From: Paracoccaceae bacterium
GTDB taxonomy: Bacteria; Pseudomonadota; Alphaproteobacteria; Rhodobacterales; Rhodobacteraceae
Length of the DNA: 9,586 nt
Assembly: GCA_024742655.1 (NCBI GenBank)
Contig: JANSYB010000042.1
Coordinates: 1-9,586 of the forward strand
Direction of reading: 5' to 3'
In this document: piece by piece, positions 1-6,445 of the stretch
How the letters are laid out: every line of letters starts with the position of its first letter
Position numbering within the stretch: the stretch's first letter is position 1
Notes under the pieces: model-generated
Told to the model about the DNA's origin: nothing
The model's input: the letters and a program-made list of their open reading frames with translations, nothing else
Database searches by the model: none
Translations under genes and position numbers: made by a program

Positions 1-468
1 CCGCTGCTGCAGGGGTTCGAGGCGGTTCCGCCCCTGGTTACCGATATCGACCTCAGTCTTGACGACAAGTATCTCTATGTCGCCTGCTGGGGCCTGGGCG
101 AGATGCATCAATACGATGTCTCCGACCCGATGAACCCCAAGCTGGCCGGCAAGGTCGAGCTGGGCGGCATCGCCCGCGGCGCCAAGCATCCCAACGGCAA
201 GGATTTCGTCTACGGCCCGCAAATGGTGGAGATCAGCCGCGACGGCAAGCGCGTCTACTGGACCAACTCGCTCTACTCGACCTGGGATGACCAGTTCTAT
301 CCCGACGACGAGGGTGGCCAGATGGTCATGGCCAATGTCGGCGAGAACGGCGGGCTGGAACTCGACAAGGATTTCTTCATCGAGTTCCCCGAGGGCTATC
401 GCAGCCATCAGATCAGGCTGGAAGGGGGCGATTGCTCCACCGACAGCTTCTGCTACCCCTCCGTCTGA
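1..468 (+). CDS. mtoX: SBP56 / selenium-binding protein family, probable methanethiol oxidase (C-terminal part)
   Basis: The reading frame is open from base 1 to a TGA at 466-468, so this is the last 155 codons of a gene whose start lies outside the window; the family is normally about 430-470 residues. Family-typical segments are visible: TDIDLSLDDKYLYVACWG near the left edge, then HQYDVSDP, YGPQMVEISRDGKRVYWTNS, and the C-terminal HQIRLEGGDCSTDSFCYP. SBP56 proteins are beta-propeller-like. Bacterial members characterised as MtoX are periplasmic, metal-dependent oxidases that turn methanethiol into formaldehyde, H2S and H2O2, which suits a marine bacterium handling DMSP-derived sulfur. The N-terminal signal peptide and most metal ligands are off-window, so oxidase activity is inferred from family. 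The stop is 6 nt before the downstream membrane-protein gene, suggesting cotranscription. Confidence 0.88.
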   Translation, partial: PLLQGFEAVPPLVTDIDLSLDDKYLYVACWGLGEMHQYDVSDPMNPKLAGKVELGGIARGAKHPNGKDFVYGPQMVEISRDGKRVYWTNSLYSTWDDQFYPDDEGGQMVMANVGENGGLELDKDFFIEFPEGYRSHQIRLEGGDCSTDSFCYPSV

Positions 469-474
469 CCGGGA

Positions 475-1131
475 ATGGAGCTACACACAACGGCGGCCCT
501 TTGGTGGGCCGTCGTCGCCTCTGGTATCTATCACGGGGTCAATCCGGGGATGGGCTGGCCTCTTGCGGTCTCCTCGGCCCTGATGGAGCGGCGCCGGACC
601 AGCCTGTACCGCGCGCTTGCCGCCCTTGCGGTCGGTCATCTTATCGCCATGGCGGCGATTCTGCTGCCCTTCTCGATGCTGTTCTGGCTGGTCGAATGGC
701 AACGCGCCATCCAGGTGACGGCCGCTTGCCTTGTCATTGCCTTGGGAACTTACCTGCTGATCAACCGCCGCCATCCGCGGTTCCTGGCCCGTGTGCCGCC
801 CTCGCGGCTGGCGCTTTGGTCTTTCCTCGTGGCCTTTGCCCATGGGGCGGGCCTGATGCTGGTGCCGATCTACCTCGGGATCTGCGACACCGTCGACAAC
901 AATGCCGGGCACGCCGCTGCCGAAACGCTGATGGGCGGCACCATTGGCATCGCCCTCATCGTGGCCGCGATCCATACGCTGGCCATGTCGCTGTCGGGTG
1001 GCGCGCTGGCCCTTGGCGTCTACCACTGGCTGGGCCTTAAATTCCTGTCGAAGAGTTGGTTCAACCTCGATGTGATCTGGGCGATCAGCCTGATCCTCGT
1101 CGGGATACTCGCGCTCCTGTTCCAACACTGA
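475..1131 (+). CDS. Polytopic integral membrane protein with HGxNPGMGW motif, function unknown
   Basis: A 218-residue, very hydrophobic protein with about six predicted membrane segments, at roughly residues 8-30, 47-73, 79-96, 112-137, 153-175 and 198-216. Several histidines lie in or next to membrane segments: HGVNPGMGWP (20-29), GH (54-55), FAHGAG (121-126), IHT (166-168) and YHW (183-185). HG..PGMGW loosely recalls the His-rich first helices of small metal transporters of the NicO/UreH type, but I cannot assign it to any of them. The ATG at 475 is 6 nt after the upstream stop and has only GGGA directly against it, so translation probably depends on reinitiation after the SBP56 gene. A role in metal supply, export or membrane docking for the SBP56 oxidase is a guess from context. 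The opposite-strand frame over the same bases is a shadow. Confidence 0.85.
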   Translation: MELHTTAALWWAVVASGIYHGVNPGMGWPLAVSSALMERRRTSLYRALAALAVGHLIAMAAILLPFSMLFWLVEWQRAIQVTAACLVIALGTYLLINRRHPRFLARVPPSRLALWSFLVAFAHGAGLMLVPIYLGICDTVDNNAGHAAAETLMGGTIGIALIVAAIHTLAMSLSGGALALGVYHWLGLKFLSKSWFNLDVIWAISLILVGILALLFQH

Positions 1132-1190
1132 CTTGCGCTTTCACTGTTCCCCAAATACTCAAACACCACAGCCAAACCCGGGAACGCCCG

Positions 1191-1538
1191 ATGCCAAAAA
1201 CACGCCTTCTGACCGAATTCGGCCTCGGCACCTCGCTGAGGCGACAGGATTACACCGCCGCCGCCCGCCGCGCGATCGAGGATGCGCTCTGGCGCAACTC
1301 GATCAACCTCGCGGAATTGTTCGGCCAACCGAAAGAGGCCATGCTGATCGACGTGGAGATCGCGGCGCAACAGCCCGACCGGGTCGATTGCACGGCGCTG
1401 GCGGATGTCTTTCCCTACGGACAGGTCACCGTCACGGCGGCGCATGGCGGGCTGGACATCCCCCGGCCCGACGGCAACCCCACTGTCATGGTCAACGCCG
1501 CCATTTCCGTCAGCCTCGATCTGGAGGGCCCGCAATGA
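1191..1538 (+). CDS. Lin0512 family protein, first of a tandem pair
   Basis: A 115-residue soluble protein with no signal peptide or membrane segment. It matches my memory of the uncharacterised Lin0512 family, with an N-terminal strand containing GLGTSLRRQDY followed by a helix, AAARRAIEDALWRNS. It aligns along its whole length with the next gene product: GLGTSLRRQDYTAAARRAIEDA against GMGNDLHGMDYQKAAARAIENA, then a central beta segment (DVEIAAQQPDRVDCTAL) and a C-terminal VMVNAAISVSL strand. The ATG at 1191 is chosen because family similarity begins there; its ribosome site is weak (GGGAACG). A longer upstream reading in this frame overlaps the membrane-protein gene and has no family resemblance. 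The stop overlaps the next start (ATGA at 1535-1538), so the two proteins are probably made together, perhaps as a heteromer. Biochemical function is unknown. Confidence 0.85.
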   Translation: MPKTRLLTEFGLGTSLRRQDYTAAARRAIEDALWRNSINLAELFGQPKEAMLIDVEIAAQQPDRVDCTALADVFPYGQVTVTAAHGGLDIPRPDGNPTVMVNAAISVSLDLEGPQ

Positions 1539-1897
1539 CCGACCGTCGCTTCATCATAGAAATGGGCATGGGCAACGACCTGCACGGGATGGACTATCAA
1601 AAGGCCGCCGCCCGCGCGATCGAGAATGCCTTTCGCCGCTCAACGCTGCCGATGTTCGAGACCACGGGCCTGTCGCCCGATCAGATGCGCGTTCAGGTCA
1701 CCATCGGCGTTCAGGAGCCGGGCAAGCTGGACACCGATGCGCTTGCCGCTCTGATGCCACGCGGCCGCGCCAGTGTGCGCGCGCTCAAGGGCGGGCAGAA
1801 CGTGACCAACCCCGACACAAGCGACGTTATCGTCATCGCCACCGCGGCGGTCGAGGCTTTCCTGCCGGATCAAACCGGCGCGCGACAACAGTCCTGA
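1535..1897 (+). CDS. Lin0512 family protein, second of a tandem pair
   Basis: A 120-residue soluble protein starting at the ATG that overlaps the previous stop codon by 4 nt. It is the more typical Lin0512 member: RFIIEMGMGNDLHGMDYQKA at residues 5-24, then the AARAIENAFRRS helix, a central VQVTIGVQEPGKLDTDAL strand-turn, and a hydrophobic C-terminal strand, DVIVIATAAVEAFL. The HG between the first strand and helix (NDLHGMDY) is replaced by RR in the upstream paralogue (TSLRRQDY), so the two copies have diverged at a conspicuous, possibly functional loop. Such small alpha/beta proteins often assemble as oligomers, but no activity is known to me. The 100-bp gap that follows holds the GntR promoter, so the Lin0512 pair is probably not cotranscribed with the GntR gene except by read-through. 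Confidence 0.87.
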   Translation: MTDRRFIIEMGMGNDLHGMDYQKAAARAIENAFRRSTLPMFETTGLSPDQMRVQVTIGVQEPGKLDTDALAALMPRGRASVRALKGGQNVTNPDTSDVIVIATAAVEAFLPDQTGARQQS

Positions 1898-1943
1898 CGC
1901 GCCGCCCTGGCGTGCGGAGATAGGCGGGCCGCCGCGGTCGCGC

Positions 1944-1972
1944 TTGCCCGACCTGCAAACTGGTCATATGAT
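1944..1972 (+). promoter_or_regulatory. Probable sigma70 promoter of the GntR regulator gene
   Basis: TTGCCC at 1944-1949 (4 of 6 to the -35 consensus) is followed after exactly 17 nt by TATGAT at 1967-1972 (5 of 6 to the -10 consensus). Transcription would begin near 1979, about 19 nt before the ATG at 1998, leaving room for the GCGAGG ribosome site at 1986-1991. Assigned from sequence only. Confidence 0.55.
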
Positions 1973-1979
1973 TTGACCA
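1961..1979. promoter_or_regulatory. Inverted repeat overlapping the -10 box, probable GntR auto-operator
   Basis: TGGTCATATGATTTGACCA has perfect 6-bp arms, TGGTCA and TGACCA, around a 7-nt spacer. Flanking AA and TT also pair after one mismatch. FadR/PdhR-type GntR proteins commonly bind palindromes built on TGGT and ACCA halves, and this repeat covers the proposed -10 box directly in front of such a gene. Autorepression is the simplest reading. The same repeat does not occur in front of preT or the amidase gene. Confidence 0.55.
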
Positions 1980-1997
1980 CTTGAGCGCGAGGCCCAC

Positions 1998-2765
1998 ATG
2001 CCCTTTCACAAAGTCACCCCCGAGAAACTGTCCTCGGCCGTCACCCGGCAGATCGAGAAACTGATCCTGCGCGGCATCCTGCGCCCCGGCGAACGTCTGC
2101 CGGCCGAACGTGAACTGGCCGACCGGCTGGGCGTGTCGCGCCCGTCGCTGCGAGAGGCGGTGTCGGACCTGCAAGACAAGGGCCTTCTGGCCAGCAAGGC
2201 AGGGTCGGGCATCTACGTGGCCGATGTGCTGGGCAGTGCCTTTTCCCCCGCCCTTGTCCGTCTTTTCGCCGATCACGACGAGGCGGTGTTCGATTACATC
2301 GCCTTTCGCCGCGACATGGAGGGGCTCGCCGCGGAACGCGCCGCGCGTCTGGCCTCCGACACGGACCTCAAGGTGATCCGCACCATCCTGGACAAGATGG
2401 AAGCGGCCCATGCCAAGACCGACCCAACCGACGAGGCCAGGCTGGATGCCGAGTTTCACATGGCCATCATCGAGGCCAGCCACAACGTGATCATGCTGCA
2501 CATGATGCGCTCAATGTTCGAATTGCTGCGCGAGGGCGTATTCTACAATCGCCAGGTCATCTTTCGCCAGCGCAACACCCGCGAATCGCTTCTGGATCAG
2601 CACCGCGCCATCAATGCCGCGATCCAGGCGCGCGACCCGCAAGCCGCCCGGGCAGCCGTCGAGACACATCTCGATTTCGTCGCCAAGGCGCTGGACGATC
2701 AGCAACGCTCCGAACGCAACGAAACCCTTGCCCGGCAACGTCTGGAACACGAACACTCCCGCTAA
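1998..2765 (+). CDS. GntR-family transcriptional regulator, FadR subfamily (FCD domain), PdhR-like
   Basis: A 255-residue cytoplasmic DNA-binding protein. The N-terminal winged helix (about residues 9-76) carries the signature LRPGERLPAERELADRLGVS, then RPSLREAVSDL and the wing GSGIYV. The C-terminal all-helical FCD ligand domain (about 100-235) has the spaced residues expected for its metal site: D150, H154, H202 and H224. The overall run, including ASHNVIMLHMMRSM and the final ETHLDFV helix, recalls E. coli PdhR, so a carboxylate ligand such as pyruvate or lactate is plausible but not shown. The ATG at 1998 has GCGAGG 6 nt upstream. The gene sits alone between the Lin0512 pair and the pyrimidine operon, with its own promoter and inverted repeat. 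Its target may be itself and distant genes; no copy of its repeat lies before preT. Confidence 0.92.
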   Translation: MPFHKVTPEKLSSAVTRQIEKLILRGILRPGERLPAERELADRLGVSRPSLREAVSDLQDKGLLASKAGSGIYVADVLGSAFSPALVRLFADHDEAVFDYIAFRRDMEGLAAERAARLASDTDLKVIRTILDKMEAAHAKTDPTDEARLDAEFHMAIIEASHNVIMLHMMRSMFELLREGVFYNRQVIFRQRNTRESLLDQHRAINAAIQARDPQAARAAVETHLDFVAKALDDQQRSERNETLARQRLEHEHSR

Positions 2766-2770
2766 ACCCC

Positions 2771-2822
2771 CTTGCCCAAACGCAACAGGCAAGCCCATGC
2801 GTCGCTGGCAGGGAAACGCATG
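2771..2822 (+). terminator. Two small stem-loops after the GntR gene, weak terminator candidate
   Basis: Just after the GntR stop there are two perfect short inverted repeats: CTTGCC/GGCAAG (2771-2776 with 2788-2793) and CATGCGT/ACGCATG (2796-2802 with 2816-2822). Neither is followed by a T-tract, and the loops are long (11 and 13 nt). They may slow read-through into preT, but an intrinsic terminator is not convincing. Confidence 0.22.
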
Positions 2823-2834
2823 ATCAATTCATAA

Positions 2835-2852
2835 TTTTACCAATTGATAAAA
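2835..2852. promoter_or_regulatory. Probable RutR operator in front of preT (one-mismatch copy)
   Basis: TTTTACCAATTGATAAAA is an 18-bp near-palindrome with one broken pair (C2840 against A2847). It matches the perfect palindrome at 7505-7522 in 17 of 18 positions. Both fit the known E. coli RutR consensus TTGACCA-N2-TGGTCAA in the ACCA-N2-TGGT core and outer TT/AA, differing mainly at the G/C next to the core. It overlaps the proposed -35 box of the preT promoter, a position suited to repression. Confidence 0.7.
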
Positions 2853-2871
2853 AATAATTCTGTGAGATACT
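2844..2871 (+). promoter_or_regulatory. Probable promoter of the preT operon
   Basis: TTGATA at 2844-2849 (5 of 6 to the -35 consensus) is followed after 16 nt by GATACT at 2866-2871 (4 of 6 to the -10 consensus), in a short A+T-rich patch within otherwise GC-rich DNA. The -35 box lies inside the palindrome at 2835-2852. The base that breaks the palindrome, A2847, is the one that makes the hexamer TTGATA rather than TTGGTA. Confidence 0.5.
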
Positions 2872-2904
2872 GAGCCAAACCGCGTCCAGCCAGGGAGACG
2901 ATCC

Positions 2905-4227
2905 GTGACCGAGACTGCCTTGACCCCCGGTATCACCGCCGGCCGCCTGCCGGCCGAAGGATACGCCGAGAATTTTTCCGACCTGCACCCGCCACTGGAT
3001 GCGCATGAGGCGCTTGTCGCGGCGGATCGCTGCTATTTCTGCCACGACGCCCCGTGTATCACGGCCTGCCCGACCGAAATCGATATTCCCCTCTTCATTC
3101 GCCAGATCGCCACCGGCACGCCCGAGGCCGCCGCCGAAACGATCCTCAGCCAGAATATTCTGGGAGGCATGTGCGCCCGGGTCTGCCCCACCGAAACCTT
3201 GTGCGAACAGGCCTGTGTGCGCGAGACGGCCGAGGGCAAGCCCGTTCTGATCGGTCAGTTGCAGCGCTATGCCACCGACACGCTGATGCACGCCGGCACC
3301 CACCCGTTCACGCGCGCGGCCCCCACGGGCAAACGGGTTGCCGTCGTCGGCGCCGGCCCGGCGGGCCTCGCCTGTGCGCATCGCCTTGCCATGCATGGTC
3401 ATGACGTCACGATCTATGACGCGCGCAACAGGCCGGGCGGTCTGAACGAGTACGGCATCGCCGCCTACAAGACCGTCGAAGGCTTCGCCGCGCGCGAGGT
3501 GGACTGGTTGCTGCAGATCGGCGGCATCACCATCGAAAACGGCAAGCGTCTGGGCGATGATCTGTCACTGGATGAGTTGCGCGACAGGTTCGACGCCGTG
3601 TTCCTCGGGATCGGCCTTGGCGGGGTGAACCGCCTGGGCCTTGAGGACGAGGATATGGGCGGGCTGCGCGACGCGGTCGATTTCATCGCCGATCTGCGAC
3701 AGGCCGATGACCTGTCCAGACTGCCCGTCGGGCGCGACGTGGTGGTCATCGGCGGCGGCATGACGGCCGTGGATGCCGCCGTGCAGGCCAAGCTGCTTGG
3801 CGCGCTGAATGTCAGCCTTGTCTACCGACGCGGGCGCGACCGGATGAATGCCAGCCCGTTCGAACAGGACCTCGCCGCATCGAAAGGTGTCCGGATCATC
3901 ACCAATGCCACGCCCAGGGCGCTGCATGGCAATGGCACCGTGCGGGAAATCGAATTCGAATACACCGATGATGACCTCTCCCCCAGCGGACAAACCTTCC
4001 GTCTGGCCGCGGACCAGGTGTTCAAGGCCATCGGCCAGACGCTTGAAGGTCAGAATCACCCCGAACTCGAAGGGCGCAAGATCAAGGTCACCGGCTCCGG
4101 GCGAACATCTCTCGATGCGGTCTGGGCCGGCGGTGATTGCGCCACGGGCGGCGATGACCTGACCGTGACCGCCGTGGCCGAAGGGCGCGATGCGGCCGAA
4201 GATATGCACCGGAGCCTCATTTCATGA
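2905..4227 (+). CDS. preT: Dihydropyrimidine dehydrogenase subunit PreT (NAD(P)-binding, FAD and Fe-S)
   Basis: A 440-residue cytoplasmic flavoprotein that passes electrons between NAD(P)H and PreA for reduction of uracil or thymine. The N-terminal Fe-S region has C43, C46, C51, C55 (CYFCHDAPCITAC) and C90, C94, C100, C104 (CARVCPTETLCEQAC). Q120 lies 16 residues after C104, matching the unusual glutamine ligand I recall from mammalian DPD. FAD binding follows at VAVVGAGPAGLA (145-156), NAD(P) binding at VVVIGGGMTAVDAA (279-292), and the closing flavin motif is WAGGDCATGGDD. The start is GTG at 2905, with AGGGAG 7 nt upstream. It is the first gene of the operon, behind a RutR-like site, and its stop overlaps the longest reading of the methyltransferase. 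Related glutamate-synthase small subunits share this architecture; the preA partner nearby settles the assignment. Confidence 0.95.
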   Translation: MTETALTPGITAGRLPAEGYAENFSDLHPPLDAHEALVAADRCYFCHDAPCITACPTEIDIPLFIRQIATGTPEAAAETILSQNILGGMCARVCPTETLCEQACVRETAEGKPVLIGQLQRYATDTLMHAGTHPFTRAAPTGKRVAVVGAGPAGLACAHRLAMHGHDVTIYDARNRPGGLNEYGIAAYKTVEGFAAREVDWLLQIGGITIENGKRLGDDLSLDELRDRFDAVFLGIGLGGVNRLGLEDEDMGGLRDAVDFIADLRQADDLSRLPVGRDVVVIGGGMTAVDAAVQAKLLGALNVSLVYRRGRDRMNASPFEQDLAASKGVRIITNATPRALHGNGTVREIEFEYTDDDLSPSGQTFRLAADQVFKAIGQTLEGQNHPELEGRKIKVTGSGRTSLDAVWAGGDCATGGDDLTVTAVAEGRDAAEDMHRSLIS

Positions 4228-5105
4228 TAGAGTGGCGCGATATGCCTGCTTTTTCAGGGAGTGTGCCCGTGAACGACATCGAACCACGCGTGTCCGGTCA
4301 CCAAGCGGTTCCGTGCCTGATCTCGGATATCCGCGATGCCTTGTCAAAGGCCGGGGTCGATCCCGACGCGCCTGGACTGGACGACCTCAAACCGGTGGAC
4401 CACTTTCATACCGGTGGCGCCCCCGCGACCGAAGCGCTGTTGAAACAGCTGGACATCACCGCCCGGACAAGGGTTCTCGATATCGGGTGTGGCATCGGTG
4501 GCGTGGCGCGTCTGGTGGCACAAAAGGCGGGCGCCCATGTAACCGGTCTGGATGTCAGCGCCGAATTCACCCGGACCGCGGACACGCTGAGCCGGATGAC
4601 GGGCCTGTCCGACAAGACGACGTTTCATACCGGCGACGCACTGGCCATGGCGGTCACTGACGAAAGTTTCGACCTCGCGCTGATGTTCCATGTCGGCATG
4701 ACGATCGAAGACAAGAACCGCCTTTTTGCCGAAGTGGCCCGCGTCCTGGCCCCGGGTGGCACATTTGCGCTTTTCGACGTGATGCGCACCAGCCAGCGCG
4801 CGCTGACCTTTCCCCTTCCCTGGGCGGAAACCCGTGAAACCGCTTTCGTCGACCGGCCCTGGGTCTATCGCAATGCCGCCCGCGATGCGGGGCTCGACTG
4901 GGTGGGCACCCGGGACCGCACGGAGCCCGCCAAGGCGGCGTTCAATCGCGCATTCGAGACGAGCAGGCGTATCGGCGCACCGCCACCGGTCGGCCCGCAT
5001 CTTCTGATGCGGGGTAAGGCAGAAACGAAGGTCTCGCATTACCTCAGCCACATCTATGCCTGCGACATCGCCCCGGTTGAAATGATTTTTCGCAAGCCCG
5101 CCTGA
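4224..5105 (+). CDS. Class I SAM-dependent methyltransferase inside the preT-preA operon
   Basis: A protein of up to 293 residues with a Rossmann methyltransferase fold. From the ATG at 4224, motif I is VLDIGCGIGG (84-93), the acidic ribose-binding residue is D110 in HVTGLDVS, the next motif is FHTGDALAM with ESFDLALMFHV (134-156), and VARVLAPGGTFALFDVM (171-187) is the usual post-motif strand. HFHTGG (60-65) before motif I resembles small-molecule methyltransferases of the UbiE/sarcosine-type group. The ATG overlaps the preT stop (ATGA) with GGAG 9 nt upstream. A GTG at 4269 has a stronger AGGGAG 7 nt upstream and would give 278 residues; I cannot decide between them. The substrate is unknown. 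The location suggests a link to pyrimidine catabolism, but this gene is not part of the textbook pathway. Confidence 0.88.
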   Translation: MIEWRDMPAFSGSVPVNDIEPRVSGHQAVPCLISDIRDALSKAGVDPDAPGLDDLKPVDHFHTGGAPATEALLKQLDITARTRVLDIGCGIGGVARLVAQKAGAHVTGLDVSAEFTRTADTLSRMTGLSDKTTFHTGDALAMAVTDESFDLALMFHVGMTIEDKNRLFAEVARVLAPGGTFALFDVMRTSQRALTFPLPWAETRETAFVDRPWVYRNAARDAGLDWVGTRDRTEPAKAAFNRAFETSRRIGAPPPVGPHLLMRGKAETKVSHYLSHIYACDIAPVEMIFRKPA

Positions 5106-5136
5106 CCGGGCCGCCAACAGGAAAAGGACCAGACAC

Positions 5137-6441
5137 ATGGCCAGCCTTGAAAGCAACTTCCTCGGCATCTCGTCGCCCAATCCGTTCTGGCTGGCGTCCG
5201 CGCCGCCGACGGACAAGGAATACAATGTCCGCCGCGCCTTCGAGGCCGGCTGGGGCGGGGTGGTCTGGAAAACCCTCGGCGAGGCCGGCCCGCCGGTCGT
5301 CAATGTGAACGGGCCCCGCTATGGCGCGATCTGGGGCGCCGACCGGCGCCTGCTGGGCTTGAACAATATCGAGTTGATCACCGACCGGCCCCTCGAGGTC
5401 AACCTCGAGGAAATGACCCGGGTCAAGAAGGATTACCCCGACCGGGCGCTGATCGCGTCGCTGATGGTGCCGGTCAACGAGGACAGCTGGAAGGAAATCC
5501 TCGACCGCGTGCTGGAAACGGGTTGCGACGGGGTCGAACTGAACTTCGGCTGCCCGCACGGCATGAGCGAACGCGGGATGGGATCGGCCGTGGGCCAGGT
5601 GCCCGAATATGTCCAGCAGGTCACGGAATGGTGCAAGAAACATTCGAACCTGCCGGTAATCGTGAAACTCACCCCGAATATCGCCGATATCCGCAAGCCT
5701 GCACAGGCCGCCAAGGATGGCGGGGCGGACGCGGTCAGCCTGATCAACACGATCAATTCGATCACATCCGTGAATCTCGACAGTTTCGCACCCGAGCCCA
5801 CGATCGACGGCAAGGGCGCGCATGGCGGCTATTGCGGACCCGCCGTGAAGCCCATCGCGCTGAACATGGTGGCCCAGATCGCGCGCACGCCCTCGCTGGC
5901 CGGGCTGCCGATCTCGGGGATCGGTGGCGTGACCACGTGGCGGGACGCGGCTGAATTCATGGCGCTTGGCGCCGGCAACGTGCAGGTCTGCACGGCGGCG
6001 ATGACCTATGGCTTCAAGATCGTGCAGGAAATGATCTCGGGGCTGTCGCAATACATGGATGAAAAGGGCTTTGCCTCAATCGATGAGCTGGTTGGCCGCG
6101 CCGTGCCCAACCTCAGCGACTGGCAGCACCTCAACCTCAATTACGTCACCAAGGCGCGGATCGACCAGGACCTCTGCATCAAGTGCGGCCGCTGCTTTGC
6201 GGCTTGCGAGGACACGTCACACCAGGCGATTTCGATGTCCGAAGACCGTGTGTTCGATGTCATCGACGCGGAATGCGTGGCCTGCAACCTGTGCGTCAAT
6301 GTCTGCCCCGTCGAGGCGTGCATCACAATGGAACAACTGCAACCCGGCATGGTAGACGAGCGAACCGGCAAGACTGTCGAGAACGACTACGCCAACTGGA
6401 CAACACACCCGAACAATCCCGGCAAATGCGCGGCGGAATAG
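5137..6441 (+). CDS. preA: Dihydropyrimidine dehydrogenase subunit PreA (FMN, catalytic)
   Basis: A 434-residue cytoplasmic enzyme that reduces uracil and thymine to the dihydro bases together with PreT. Residues about 1-320 form an FMN-binding TIM barrel. ELNFGCPHGMSERGMGSAVGQ (134-154) is the mobile active-site loop, in which C139 corresponds to the catalytic cysteine of mammalian DPD (NLSCPH there). KLTPN (177-181), NTINS (204-208) and SGIGGV (260-265) are further flavin or substrate segments. The C-terminal domain carries two 4Fe-4S clusters: C347, C350, C353, C357 and C380, C383, C386, C390. The length fits the family. The ATG at 5137 follows AGGAAAAGGA and lies 31 nt after the methyltransferase stop. 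It is the last gene of the operon and ends just before a palindrome pair. The wide opposite-strand frames over this gene are shadows. Confidence 0.96.
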   Translation: MASLESNFLGISSPNPFWLASAPPTDKEYNVRRAFEAGWGGVVWKTLGEAGPPVVNVNGPRYGAIWGADRRLLGLNNIELITDRPLEVNLEEMTRVKKDYPDRALIASLMVPVNEDSWKEILDRVLETGCDGVELNFGCPHGMSERGMGSAVGQVPEYVQQVTEWCKKHSNLPVIVKLTPNIADIRKPAQAAKDGGADAVSLINTINSITSVNLDSFAPEPTIDGKGAHGGYCGPAVKPIALNMVAQIARTPSLAGLPISGIGGVTTWRDAAEFMALGAGNVQVCTAAMTYGFKIVQEMISGLSQYMDEKGFASIDELVGRAVPNLSDWQHLNLNYVTKARIDQDLCIKCGRCFAACEDTSHQAISMSEDRVFDVIDAECVACNLCVNVCPVEACITMEQLQPGMVDERTGKTVENDYANWTTHPNNPGKCAAE

Positions 6442-6445
6442 AGCA

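Noticed and set aside
481..1128. Long minus-strand open frame opposite the membrane-protein gene
   Set aside because: The plus strand encodes coherent membrane helices; the minus-strand product is a Gln/Arg/His/Gly-rich shadow typical of high-GC DNA.
1833..2501. Minus-strand open frame of 222 codons over the GntR gene
   Set aside because: It overlaps a clear FCD/GntR gene, has no recognisable domain, and crosses the GntR promoter and operator.
2835..2852. The preT palindrome as a GntR (PdhR-type) operator
   Set aside because: PdhR-type sites place TTGGT before ACCAA with a short spacer. Here the order is ACCA-N2-TGGT, as in RutR sites, and the sequence differs from the repeat in front of the GntR gene. 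Not fully excluded.
5044..6051. Minus-strand open frame of 335 codons opposite preA
   Set aside because: preA is unambiguous on the plus strand; the opposite product is low-complexity (His, Arg, Asp, Gly-rich) with no domain.
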